Assembly: GCA_910587155.1 (NCBI GenBank)
Contig: CAJULA010000001.1
Coordinates: forward strand, 1 to 46,766
Direction: 5' to 3'
DNA length: 46,766 bases
From: an uncultured Lachnospiraceae bacterium
GTDB taxonomy: Bacteria; Bacillota; Clostridia; Lachnospirales; Lachnospiraceae
Part shown: piece after piece, positions 25,084 to 34,080 of the stretch
Position numbering within the stretch: the stretch's first letter is position 1
Layout: each line of letters begins with the position of its first letter
Translations under genes and position numbers: made by a program
The notes under the pieces: model-generated
Seen by the model: only the letters and a program-made list of their open reading frames with translations
Database searches by the model: none
Told to the model about the DNA's origin: nothing

Positions 25084-26733
25084 GTGGTTAAAAAAAATAT
25101 TTTATATATTTTTAATGATATGGGATTTGGTGGTGCGGCACAATCATTATTAGACATATTGACCGGTATCAGGGAGTTTGTAAATCCGATCGTGGTAGCA
25201 CGGGAAGATGTTATCATTGAAGAAAAATTTGTTGAAGCAGGGATCAGATTTTATAAAATCCGTTTTTTTACAAACCAGGTGAAAATTGCAACTTCCGATG
25301 AGAATAAGAAAGCCTGTGACATGGTACAAAGTTATGAGGCAGCATTGCGGCTTCTTCCTATCATAAAGAAAGAGAATATACAGCTGATACATATTAATTC
25401 AAGCGTAAGTTACTTTGCTGCCATAACGGCTCTGATGGCAGGGATTCCCTATGTATGGCATATTCGGGAACTGCTTGAAGAACAATTCGGATGTGAATTT
25501 TTGAATGAGGCGTTAGTGGAAAAATTGTATGAGCAGGCAGATAAACTGATTACAATATCCGACTATGTAAAAGAAACATACTCTGGAAAATACGACCTTG
25601 AAACAATAAGATTATACGATGGCGTGAACATTAACAGATATAAAAGACACACAGGGACAGAAGAAGCATGTAACCACACCTTCCTTGCCCCAGGTGCCAT
25701 AACGCCGGAAAAGGGACAATGGGATATTATTAGAGCGGCGGAAATTCTCAGGGAAAGGGGCTTCACTGAGGTCAGAATCATTATCGTTGGCAATGGGGAT
25801 GCGGACTATGTGTGGGCACTTAAAAAATATATCAATAGAAAGAAGCTGAATCAGATTGTTTGTATTCTTCCTTATTGTGACGATCTGTCCCATCTGCGCA
25901 GTCAGGCGTCATATGCGATAACAAGCTCACAAAATGAAGCGTTAGGAAGAGTGACGATCGAGGCCATGCTTGCAGGCAATTTCGTCATAGGAGCCAGAAG
26001 CGGCGGGACAACGGAACTTATTGGCGCCCGGGAAGAGCGGGGGATGCTGTATGAATTGCACGACAGTAAGTCGCTTGCAGATACCATGATAAGGGCGATG
26101 GCGTGTCCGTGGGAAACAAAAAAAGCGATGATGAAAGCAGCACAGGAGTATGCGGAAGAAACATTTGATTCCGGACACTATTGTGAAAGGCTGCGGGAAT
26201 TATATGATACCGCAATCATGTCCTATACGCCCAAAAAACAGGATGATTTTCTGCAGTTCCTGAAAAAACAATATGAACAGAACAGGAAGGTAAGCGTATC
26301 GCAGTGTCAGGATGATATCATGATGCGATGTAAAAAATCAGAAGCGGCTTTCGGATTGGCAATAAAATGGCTGGAGGTCAAACAGAACGGATATGATCTG
26401 GCGCAATATTTCAGGGAATGTGGTATCCGAAATATCGCGATTTATGGTATGGCAGATATGGGGAAGAGACTGTATGACGAACTGGAAGACAGTGAAATCG
26501 AAATCAGATATCTGTTGGATCAAAATCCGAAGATGATGGGTCAGATTCTGAAGTTTGGTTCCCTCGGTCAGGGGCGCTTAGAGACGGATGCCATCGTTGT
26601 TACGGTGGCACTGTCCGAGCGGCAGATTATTGATGAGCTGATATCATATGGCTATGATAAGGTCATAGGCCTCAGTGAAGTGCTGGGCAGCTTTGAAAAA
26701 AGAAAATGTAAATGGGAAGAAGGTTGTAAATAA
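25084..26733 (+). CDS. GT4 glycosyltransferase with C-terminal Rossmann module
   Basis: 549 aa, GTG start seven bases after AGAGGAGG. Residues 5-380 form a GT4 protein: NDMGFGGAAQSLLDIL at the acceptor side, APGAITPEKGQWDIIRA, and the E-x7-E donor motif NEALGRVTIEAM near residue 281. A linker with a helical stretch follows. From about 446 comes the shared module (IAIYGMADMGKRLYDELEDS) whose closest in-window relative by eye is the stand-alone protein at 30379. The extra domain makes it about 150 aa longer than a usual GT4 enzyme. Confidence 0.83.
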   Translation: MVKKNILYIFNDMGFGGAAQSLLDILTGIREFVNPIVVAREDVIIEEKFVEAGIRFYKIRFFTNQVKIATSDENKKACDMVQSYEAALRLLPIIKKENIQLIHINSSVSYFAAITALMAGIPYVWHIRELLEEQFGCEFLNEALVEKLYEQADKLITISDYVKETYSGKYDLETIRLYDGVNINRYKRHTGTEEACNHTFLAPGAITPEKGQWDIIRAAEILRERGFTEVRIIIVGNGDADYVWALKKYINRKKLNQIVCILPYCDDLSHLRSQASYAITSSQNEALGRVTIEAMLAGNFVIGARSGGTTELIGAREERGMLYELHDSKSLADTMIRAMACPWETKKAMMKAAQEYAEETFDSGHYCERLRELYDTAIMSYTPKKQDDFLQFLKKQYEQNRKVSVSQCQDDIMMRCKKSEAAFGLAIKWLEVKQNGYDLAQYFRECGIRNIAIYGMADMGKRLYDELEDSEIEIRYLLDQNPKMMGQILKFGSLGQGRLETDAIVVTVALSERQIIDELISYGYDKVIGLSEVLGSFEKRKCKWEEGCK

Positions 26734-26761
26734 AAAGGAGCACAGGAGTGGTATCAATACT

Positions 26762-28621
26762 ATGAAATGGAAAAACCGAGGCGGCAGAAGCAGCCTGACG
26801 GAATTATTGGAGCAGTTAATGACGTATGATGTGATATCCTTTGATATCTTTGATACAGCGATATACAGAAAAGTAGATATGCCGAATGACGTATTTTCTG
26901 TTATGGCAATGGAAATGGGGCATGGTGATTTTGTCAATGTCCGCAAGACTGCAGAAAATGTGGCCAGAGAGAGAAAAGAACATACGCAGGGAACCAGGGA
27001 AGTATCTTTGGCAGAGATCTATGATGTGATGGCAGAGGATTATGGAATTCATAAAGAACTTATGGAAAGGGAAATAAATCTGGAATTGGAACTTTCCACA
27101 CGCAATCCGTATATTTACCGGTTATATCTGAAGTTATTGGAAAACCAAAAGACGATCCTGTTTACCAGCGATATGTATCTGCCCCAGAAGGTAATTGAGA
27201 AAATATTGGAAAAGAACGGATATCGGCGATATGAGAAATTATATTTGTCAAATAGTTTGGGATTACGAAAAGGAAACGGCACATTACAGAAGGTAATTCT
27301 GAAGGAATACCCGGATCAAAAGATAATACATATCGGGGACTCACTGATCGGAGATGTGGAACAGTCCAGACAGGCGGGACTGGAGGCTTTATTCCATGCA
27401 GATGCAAGAGAAATCAAGGCGGAAAGTCAGACTGATAATATGGCGGGGAGTATTTACAGGGCTGTGGTAAATAACTGTATGTATAATGGAGTATGGGATA
27501 AAAATATCTATTATTCACACGGATTTCAGACAGGTGGGATTCTTACAGCAGGTTATTGTGAGTACATCAATCAGGTCGCAGAAAGAAAACAGATAGATAA
27601 AATATTATTTTGCGCAAGGGACTGTGACATTATACGGAAGGTTTATAACTGTTATTTTAAAAAATATGAAAACGAATACATACAAATATCAAGGTATGCA
27701 GCTATGGGAATTACCCTGGAACGTTATCTGTATGACTGGGCTGAGAGATTTATTTTCCGTTATATCGGGCCGGATTCTTCGAAGCGTGAAGCTGACAGAA
27801 CAGTGGCTGAAGTATTGGAGGAAGCAGGAACCGGTTATCTTATCGCTGATTTGCCGGATATGGGAATTGACGGTAATATGCCTGCCGGACAGGTAAGGAG
27901 AGGATTGATAAAGCGCTTTGTCTTCAGTCACGCAGACAGGATCCGCAGGCATAACGAAGAAAATGTGAAAGCGGCAGTGCGGTATTATAAGAAAGTCATC
28001 GGGAAGTCAAAGCGGATATTGGTTGTGGATGTGGGGTGGAGCGGAACATGTATTACCGCATTAAAATATTTTGTGGATACCCGGTTGGCAGAACTGTCCT
28101 GTGAAGTTTCAGGAGCATTGATGTGTACGACTAAGAGCAGTGTGTTGAAATCCTATATGGAAAGAGGCGTATTGTCATCCTATATTTACTCACCTTACCA
28201 TAACAGAGAACTGCTTGATTTTATGATATCGGAAGAGCTGACAGAGGAAGAACTTGACTACAGACATTTGGCATTGGAGTGTCTTTTTACGTCGGCTGTG
28301 GGTACTCTCATCCAATATGGCATTGAGAAGGATGGCAGCATAAGCTTTGAAAGAGCTGAGACGGAAGCGGAAAATGCTGCGGAAATTTTGGATATGCAGG
28401 AAGGAATCCTTCAATTTGTGAAGAAGTATCGGGAGTATACATATGCGTGTGGCATGGATTTCAAAATATCCCCATATACCGCATTCCAGCCATTGTTAAA
28501 AGCCTGCTGTAACAGAGAGGATCTGTGTAAGATTTATGCACGGTTTCGTCATGATTCCCTATGGCTGCCATATGAAAAAGACAGAAAAGGACAAACCTTT
28601 GGGGCGTGTTTTTCCAAGTAA
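26762..28621 (+). CDS. HAD-type hydrolase-like protein with large uncharacterised C-terminal domain
   Basis: 619 aa from ATG 26762; the ribosome site AGGAG is about 14 bases upstream. Residues 15-205 are a HAD unit: DIFDT (nucleophile Asp), LFTSDMY, RKGNGTLQK and IIHIGDSLIGDVEQS. Residues 240-619 form a second domain with FCARDCDIIRKVY, SRYAAM and VVDVGWSGT, also present in the protein at 39101. Its function is not known. A sugar-phosphate phosphatase joined to a transferase-like domain is one possibility. Short pieces of a repeat follow the gene. Confidence 0.72.
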   Translation: MKWKNRGGRSSLTELLEQLMTYDVISFDIFDTAIYRKVDMPNDVFSVMAMEMGHGDFVNVRKTAENVARERKEHTQGTREVSLAEIYDVMAEDYGIHKELMEREINLELELSTRNPYIYRLYLKLLENQKTILFTSDMYLPQKVIEKILEKNGYRRYEKLYLSNSLGLRKGNGTLQKVILKEYPDQKIIHIGDSLIGDVEQSRQAGLEALFHADAREIKAESQTDNMAGSIYRAVVNNCMYNGVWDKNIYYSHGFQTGGILTAGYCEYINQVAERKQIDKILFCARDCDIIRKVYNCYFKKYENEYIQISRYAAMGITLERYLYDWAERFIFRYIGPDSSKREADRTVAEVLEEAGTGYLIADLPDMGIDGNMPAGQVRRGLIKRFVFSHADRIRRHNEENVKAAVRYYKKVIGKSKRILVVDVGWSGTCITALKYFVDTRLAELSCEVSGALMCTTKSSVLKSYMERGVLSSYIYSPYHNRELLDFMISEELTEEELDYRHLALECLFTSAVGTLIQYGIEKDGSISFERAETEAENAAEILDMQEGILQFVKKYREYTYACGMDFKISPYTAFQPLLKACCNREDLCKIYARFRHDSLWLPYEKDRKGQTFGACFSK

Positions 28622-28627
28622 ATTTTT

Positions 28628-28641
28628 AGGGAAACGCTGAT
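28628..28641 (-). repeat. Remnant of dispersed hairpin repeat
   Basis: AGGGAAACGCTGAT is the reverse complement of the distal end of the repeats at 41198 and 46496 (ATCAGCGTTTCCCT). Only this end is present, a few bases after the HAD gene stop. Confidence 0.4.
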
Positions 28642-28691
28642 TTAATCAGCACTTCCTTCGAGAATGCCAGAAGACAAAAGGAGCAAGAATC

Positions 28692-29441
28692 TTGCAGGAA
28701 ATGTTTTGGAAAGAGACAAAATATAAAGTGCGGGGTGGGAGACTGATCCCTGCGGATAACAGTAAATATTTGAGTAAAAGCTCATATTTGACGGCGGCGG
28801 TTACGGCAGACTATTACAGTACATATATTCCAAGATATGTAAAAGGTGTGACGGTGGATCTCGGATGCGGATTTGCACCGATGTATCAGTTTTACAGGTC
28901 ATATGCACAAAAGGTCATCTGTATAGACTGGGAAAACAGTCCGCACAAAAATCGGATACTTGATATCAGGTGTGATCTGTCAGAAATACTGCCTTTAGCG
29001 GATGCAAGTGCCGATACCGTTATTTTGTCAGATGTGTTGGAACATATACGTAAGCCGGAGTTTCTGTTGCGTGAGATTCACAGGATTTTAAGACCGAAGG
29101 GAACCTTATTGTTGAATACACCTTTTATTTATCCGGAACATGAAAAGCCCTATGACTATTTCAGATATACGGAATTTTTTTATCGCAGTATGGCGAAGGA
29201 ACTGAACTGTGATCTGGCAGTTATAAAAAAGGTCGGCGGGGAGAGAGAAGTTGTGATCACTTTACTCGAAAAGTATTTGGAGAAATATCAGGGAGCCGGG
29301 AGCGATTGGTTGTTAGAATGGTTCAATAAGCTGGCATATAAAAAATGGAAAACCACTGAGAAAAGGAGAGGAAGTGATATGTGTCTGGGGTATTTTGCCG
29401 TACTGGTAAAAAAGCAGCTGCAAGCCGGTGATAAGACATGA
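28692..29441 (+). CDS. SAM-dependent methyltransferase (type 11)
   Basis: 249 aa. TTG 28692 fits AAAGGAG about eight bases upstream; ATG 28701 is an alternative. Class I methyltransferase motifs: VDLGCGFAPMYQFYR near residue 56, VICIDWENS, DTVILSDVLEHIRKPE near 112 and LRPKGTLLLNTP. The C-terminus is basic. The substrate cannot be predicted; a sugar or lipid carrier in the same pathway is likely. It overlaps the next gene by four bases. Confidence 0.82.
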   Translation: MQEMFWKETKYKVRGGRLIPADNSKYLSKSSYLTAAVTADYYSTYIPRYVKGVTVDLGCGFAPMYQFYRSYAQKVICIDWENSPHKNRILDIRCDLSEILPLADASADTVILSDVLEHIRKPEFLLREIHRILRPKGTLLLNTPFIYPEHEKPYDYFRYTEFFYRSMAKELNCDLAVIKKVGGEREVVITLLEKYLEKYQGAGSDWLLEWFNKLAYKKWKTTEKRRGSDMCLGYFAVLVKKQLQAGDKT

Positions 29442-30346
29442 AACCGGTCAAGATGTGCTACAAGATAAAATATTGTTTGAAAAAATGCGGGATAGAGCTG
29501 AGAGATTCCTGTTTTGAAATTCTGATCACATGGTATTATAGAATCTTCAAACGTAGAAAGCAGGGGATCAGCCCGGGAAATAAAAGGAGGCGGAAAGTAA
29601 TTGTCTCCATGACATCTATTCCGGCGCGGATCGATAAAGTCTGGATTACGGTGGAAAGCCTTCTGCGGCAGACATACAAGCCGGATGAAATCATAGTATG
29701 GCTTGCCCTGGATGAATTCGAGGGGATGAAACTGCCGGAGCGATTGCAGGAACAGCAGAAACGGGGACTTCAGATCCATTACTGTGATAATCTGAGATCT
29801 TATAAGAAATTTTATGATACAGCACTGAGGTATCCTCACGACTATATTGTGACAGTGGACGATGATATTATTTATGCCGAAGATATGATGGAGGCGTTGG
29901 TCAGGGCCTATCGAAAAAATCCGGGCTGCATTATATGTAACAGGGCCCGTTATATGAAAAAGAGTCATGCGGCGTTAAAGGCGTATGAGAGTTGGATTAA
30001 CCATGAAGAACGAATGTGCATGGGGACGGAGGCTTCTTTTCATAATTTTTTTATCGGATGTGGGGGAACTCTGATTCCGATGTTCAGGATGAACAGAAAG
30101 GTACTGGACAGAGAGGCTTTTATGGAACTGGCGCCCTATGCGGATGATGTGTGGCTGAATTTCTGTGCGTGGATATCAGGGATAAAAACTGTGTGCACAA
30201 AGGGGATTTGGGGGCATGTCATGACAATAGAAAGCAGTTCAGACATGGGGTTATCCAGAGCAAACGTAACATATCAGAGGAATGATGAACAGATAGAGAA
30301 AGTGGTACAGCATTTAAAAATAGAGATCAATCAGTATTTATACTGA
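29438..30346 (+). CDS. Glycosyltransferase, GT2-like (GT-A fold)
   Basis: 302 aa, starting in an ATGA overlap. After a basic N-terminus, VSMTSIPARIDKVWITVESL and LLRQTYKPDEIIVWLAL mark the donor half. The metal-binding motif is TVDDDIIYAEDM near residue 145. YADDVWLNFCAW near 231 is the probable catalytic region. This type is common in capsule loci. Sugar specificity is unknown. Confidence 0.77.
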   Translation: MKPVKMCYKIKYCLKKCGIELRDSCFEILITWYYRIFKRRKQGISPGNKRRRKVIVSMTSIPARIDKVWITVESLLRQTYKPDEIIVWLALDEFEGMKLPERLQEQQKRGLQIHYCDNLRSYKKFYDTALRYPHDYIVTVDDDIIYAEDMMEALVRAYRKNPGCIICNRARYMKKSHAALKAYESWINHEERMCMGTEASFHNFFIGCGGTLIPMFRMNRKVLDREAFMELAPYADDVWLNFCAWISGIKTVCTKGIWGHVMTIESSSDMGLSRANVTYQRNDEQIEKVVQHLKIEINQYLY

Positions 30347-30378
30347 TCATATCATAACATGGTAAAGGAGAAAAAGTC

Positions 30379-30867
30379 ATGAAAAAGGGATTCGGTAAAG
30401 TATTTTCAGCATTGGCAGTGATGACAGCAGGGGCGGCGGCCGGAGGAGTTGCGGCGAACTCAGTGGCTGCAAAGAAGATTCAGCAGCTAACGGATGGCCA
30501 TAAGAAAGTCCATGAGCTTTATATGGCATTTGACCAGTGGCTGCGTATCCGTCAGCAGGGAAAGACGCTGGCAGCGTATTTTGAGCGTAACAATTATAAG
30601 ACAGTGGCAATTTATGGCATGAAAGAGTTAGGAGAGCGGCTATGCGACGAACTGAAGGATTCCGGCATTGATGTGCGCTATGGTATTGATCAGAATGCCG
30701 ATTCCATTTATGCCGATGTGGATGTCATAACACCGGATGATGATTTGGAGCCGGTGGATGTTATCGTCGTGACGGCAATTTATTATTTTGATGAGATTGA
30801 AGAGATGTTGAGCGAGAAAGTAGAGTATCCGGTTATTTCTCTGGAAGATATTTTATATGAAGTATAG
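30379..30867 (+). CDS. Stand-alone Rossmann-like module protein with hydrophobic N-terminus
   Basis: 162 aa, GTAAAGGAG before the ATG. Residues 8-33 are Ala/Gly-rich and hydrophobic (ALAVMTAGAAAGGVAA), a possible membrane anchor or glycine-zipper segment. A helix follows, and residues 72-162 are the shared module (VAIYGMKELGERLCDELKDS...DVRYGIDQN...VDVIVVTAIYY). It carries no catalytic domain. It is the only protein in the window made essentially of the module, so it might act as an adaptor or regulatory subunit. This is inference. Confidence 0.7.
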   Translation: MKKGFGKVFSALAVMTAGAAAGGVAANSVAAKKIQQLTDGHKKVHELYMAFDQWLRIRQQGKTLAAYFERNNYKTVAIYGMKELGERLCDELKDSGIDVRYGIDQNADSIYADVDVITPDDDLEPVDVIVVTAIYYFDEIEEMLSEKVEYPVISLEDILYEV

Positions 30868-30882
30868 GCAGGGGATAGTTCC

Positions 30883-31794
30883 ATGGATGAGAGGGCCAGA
30901 TCAGCAATAGAAAGACACTGGAATGATGCAGCGAAAATACAAAAGAATAAGAAGTTCAGGCTTCGCTGGTGGGAGTCGCCCACGATTATCCGGCATGTGA
31001 ATCAGACAATCTGTGGAGAACCCATAGATGGCTGGAATGCCGGAGCGATACGGCTGTTACAGCAGAAAAGTGACGACAGAAAGAAACTATATTCTGCTGT
31101 GTCGATCGGCTGCGGTGAGGGAATCAAAGAAATGCAACTGCTGGAAAGCAATCTGGTACAGAAGTTTCTATGTTTTGAGTTAGCAGAGGAACGGATCAGA
31201 AAAGGAAAGCAAATTGCTGAAGCGAAAGGGCTGCAAGACAGAATCCTGTTTTTTAAGGAAGACTTCTTTGTATCCGGGTATTCCAGGCAAAGTTATGATA
31301 TGGTCTTTTGGGATAACAGTCTGCACCATATGATGGATGTCTATACGGCAGTAAAAAAATCATACGATATTTTAAAGCCGGGCGGTGTTTTCTTTTGTAA
31401 TGATTTTGTGGGAAAAAATAAGTTTCAGTGGTCTGATATGGAACTTGCTATTGTAAACGGAATCAGGATGTCTCTGGATGATAAAATCTTTCAAAAAAGC
31501 AACGGTGAAATTTACAAAAGGATTGTTACAAGACCGGGTATAGATGATATGAATCAAAGTGACCCATCAGAGGCGGCAGACTCAGAATCCATAATTCCGG
31601 CGATTCAGAAAGTGTTTGCAAAACCGATCATGATTCCTACGGGAGGTCTGATATACCACCTTTGTTTAAACGGAATCCTCAGTAATATAGAAGAAGACAG
31701 TGAGCTATTGCAACATTTATTGGATCTGGACGATGAGACAATCAAAATGGGGCTGTCACAATATGCATTTGTGTTGGCATACAAAGAGGGATGA
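30883..31794 (+). CDS. SAM-dependent methyltransferase
   Basis: 303 aa, 15 bases after the module protein. Class I motifs: AVSIGCGEGIKEMQLLE near residue 74, FLCFELAEERI, DMVFWDNSLHHMMD near 140 and LKPGGVFFCNDFV. The N-terminal 60 residues are charged with tryptophans and resemble no domain known to me. In this setting, methylation of a glycan or its carrier is likely. Confidence 0.78.
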   Translation: MDERARSAIERHWNDAAKIQKNKKFRLRWWESPTIIRHVNQTICGEPIDGWNAGAIRLLQQKSDDRKKLYSAVSIGCGEGIKEMQLLESNLVQKFLCFELAEERIRKGKQIAEAKGLQDRILFFKEDFFVSGYSRQSYDMVFWDNSLHHMMDVYTAVKKSYDILKPGGVFFCNDFVGKNKFQWSDMELAIVNGIRMSLDDKIFQKSNGEIYKRIVTRPGIDDMNQSDPSEAADSESIIPAIQKVFAKPIMIPTGGLIYHLCLNGILSNIEEDSELLQHLLDLDDETIKMGLSQYAFVLAYKEG

Positions 31795-31825
31795 GGCAAG
31801 CAGGGATCGTCGGGGAGGAGACAGT

Positions 31826-33004
31826 ATGCGTCCGTTAGTATCAGTAATCATTCCGGTATATAACAGGGCGGCCACGATACAACGGGCTGTGGACAGCGTT
31901 TTGAGGCAGTCATATAAGGAACTGGAAATAATCATAGTAGACGACTGTTCGTCGGATGACACAGTCCGTGTTGTAAATTCTTATCAGGATAAGAGAATAA
32001 AACTGATTTGTCTCTCACGAAACAGTGGCGCCAATACCGCAAGGAATACGGGGATAAGAGCGGCGAAAGGAGAATATATCGCATTCCAGGACAGTGATGA
32101 TGAATGGCTTGAAAATAAATTGGAATTGCAGATGGATTATATGTTCAGAACCGGAAAAAAGGTATGCTATTGTTCCCATATTTTACTTACAGAAAATGAA
32201 AAAATTATCATTCCGGATGACAACAGGCCGAAAGAAATATATGAAGAAAAGATAGCCGCTATCTTACGGAAGGAGAATGTGGTTTCCACCCAGACGCTTG
32301 TAATACATAAAGAAGTTACTGAGAAAGTGGGCATGTTTGACGAAGAAATGAAAAGGCTCCAGGATTATGAATTTTTAATTCGGATCTGTCAGAAATATGA
32401 AATTGCGTATGTCAAGGAATCTCTGGTCAATGTCTACAGGATGGAAGCGTGTATATCAAACGATAATGCGGCATTGGCGGATGCTCTGTTAAAAATTCTG
32501 GTCAGGCATATTGCGTTTGTAGATTTTGAAAGCATTCTGCACTGGTATTTATTTTATTGTGAGTGGTATGACGGTGTCAGAATGAACTTGGAATGGATTG
32601 ATACTGTGCTGCGGACGGTGCGGGGCGCGGGGAAAAGGGAATGCGTAGAGTTGTGTGTCAAAACCAGGGAATTTATGACAGGCTGGTATGATTATTTCAC
32701 CAAACACATAATCGGGCATGAATTTGTAATCTATGGCGCCGGTTTCTATGGAAAAAACGCGTACAACATGTTAAAAAGAGCAGGCGCAGTCCCGAAAAGC
32801 TTCTGGGTAACGTATCATCAACAGGAAAAGGACTTTGACGGAATACCAATCGTAAGAATTCCTGACAGCATTAAGCGGCAGATTCCCGTAGTTGTTTCCG
32901 TAAGCAGGGAAAAGCAGGAGGAAATGGTTGATAATTTGATTGTACGAGGAATAACAAATTATTATATTTATCCATTTGATTCACGGACAGTCGGGATAAT
33001 ATGA
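31826..33004 (+). CDS. Glycosyltransferase family 2 with C-terminal Rossmann module
   Basis: 392 aa from ATG 31826, behind GGGGAGGAG; an upstream start would run through the preceding gene. GT-A motifs: VIIPVYNRAATIQRA, IIVDDCSSDDT near 36, FQDSDDEW near 90 and LQDYEFLIRIC near 180. From about 296 the shared module appears (FVIYGAGFYGKNAYNML). The stop overlaps the next start by four bases. Confidence 0.86.
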   Translation: MRPLVSVIIPVYNRAATIQRAVDSVLRQSYKELEIIIVDDCSSDDTVRVVNSYQDKRIKLICLSRNSGANTARNTGIRAAKGEYIAFQDSDDEWLENKLELQMDYMFRTGKKVCYCSHILLTENEKIIIPDDNRPKEIYEEKIAAILRKENVVSTQTLVIHKEVTEKVGMFDEEMKRLQDYEFLIRICQKYEIAYVKESLVNVYRMEACISNDNAALADALLKILVRHIAFVDFESILHWYLFYCEWYDGVRMNLEWIDTVLRTVRGAGKRECVELCVKTREFMTGWYDYFTKHIIGHEFVIYGAGFYGKNAYNMLKRAGAVPKSFWVTYHQQEKDFDGIPIVRIPDSIKRQIPVVVSVSREKQEEMVDNLIVRGITNYYIYPFDSRTVGII

Positions 33005-34053
33005 GGGAAATGACTTTGAAAAAAATAGTAATTTTTGGTACGGGCAGCTGTGGAAAGAAGATTTATGATTTTCTGTCACATGTAACAGGAGAAAAAACGG
33101 TAGCATTTTTTTGCAGAACAAATGCAGCGGAACATGAGAGATTCTGCGGTTTAAGAGTGATAAGTCCTCATGAAATAGAAGCAGATAAACGGGCGGATCT
33201 GATCGTTATGATTGCAGTTTATGACAGAAAAACCGCGAAAGAAATTAAGCGGATGCTGCTGGGGATGGATTTTACGGCACAACAGCTTATGGAAATCAAT
33301 TCGTTTCTTTTAGACAATGTCATTGCCGATTTCCAGGAAGATACGGCGGATGGTTCCTATTATTGTCTGTGTTGTAAAAACCGTATCAGGAAGTTTTTAC
33401 CGGCAGGTGAAAGGCACAGTGGGATATTTGAACGGTTTCATATTATAGGCGGGGGATATCGGGAAGAGTCTGCCTGTCCGGTCTGCGGCGCCCTGGACAG
33501 AACGAGGTGGCAGCAATATGTATTAGAACATTTTACCGAGATTTTGCATAAAAGATGTAACGTACTGCACATTGCGCCCGAAGATGCCCTGTACAGATTT
33601 ATAAGCAGCAACAGGGAGTGTGATTATTATACGGGGGACATAGAAATAGGAAGGGCGCAGCATCTGTGTGATCTGACGGAGTTACAATTTAAGGATGATT
33701 TTTTTGACTATATGATTGCGAATCATGTACTGGAACATATCAAGAGGATAGATTTGGCATTTGATGAAATCCGGCGTGTGTTAAAGAAAGAAGGGAAGCT
33801 GATCCTGTCATTCCCGATTTGCACGGAACTTAGAACAAGTGAGGAAAGCATACCGCTAAGCGAAGAAGAACGTTTGAAGCGGTTTGGACAAAAGGATCAT
33901 GTCAGATTGTTTGGATATGATTATAAAGAATATATTGAGAAATTTGGGTTCCTTGTAAATACCATAAGTCCCCGGGATATTTTAGATTCCGATGTGATTC
34001 ATAGAAATGGATTCCTGGAAGATGACGTCATATTGATTTGTTCGAAACGATGA
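33001..34053 (+). CDS. Rossmann module plus zinc-ribbon methyltransferase
   Basis: 350 aa, ATG in a four-base overlap (ATG 33010 possible). Residues 5-105 are the shared module (KIVIFGTGSCGKKIYDFL). Then comes a cysteine pair region with CLCC near 119 and CPVCG near 159, a likely zinc ribbon, followed by a class I methyltransferase (VLHIAPEDALYRF, DYMIANHVLEHIKRI, LKKEGKLILSFP). The zinc-ribbon-plus-methyltransferase layout resembles proteins of other glycan loci. The acceptor is unknown. Confidence 0.77.
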   Translation: MREMTLKKIVIFGTGSCGKKIYDFLSHVTGEKTVAFFCRTNAAEHERFCGLRVISPHEIEADKRADLIVMIAVYDRKTAKEIKRMLLGMDFTAQQLMEINSFLLDNVIADFQEDTADGSYYCLCCKNRIRKFLPAGERHSGIFERFHIIGGGYREESACPVCGALDRTRWQQYVLEHFTEILHKRCNVLHIAPEDALYRFISSNRECDYYTGDIEIGRAQHLCDLTELQFKDDFFDYMIANHVLEHIKRIDLAFDEIRRVLKKEGKLILSFPICTELRTSEESIPLSEEERLKRFGQKDHVRLFGYDYKEYIEKFGFLVNTISPRDILDSDVIHRNGFLEDDVILICSKR

Positions 34054-34080
34054 TCTTATTGTCGGAAGGCAGGAGCATAA

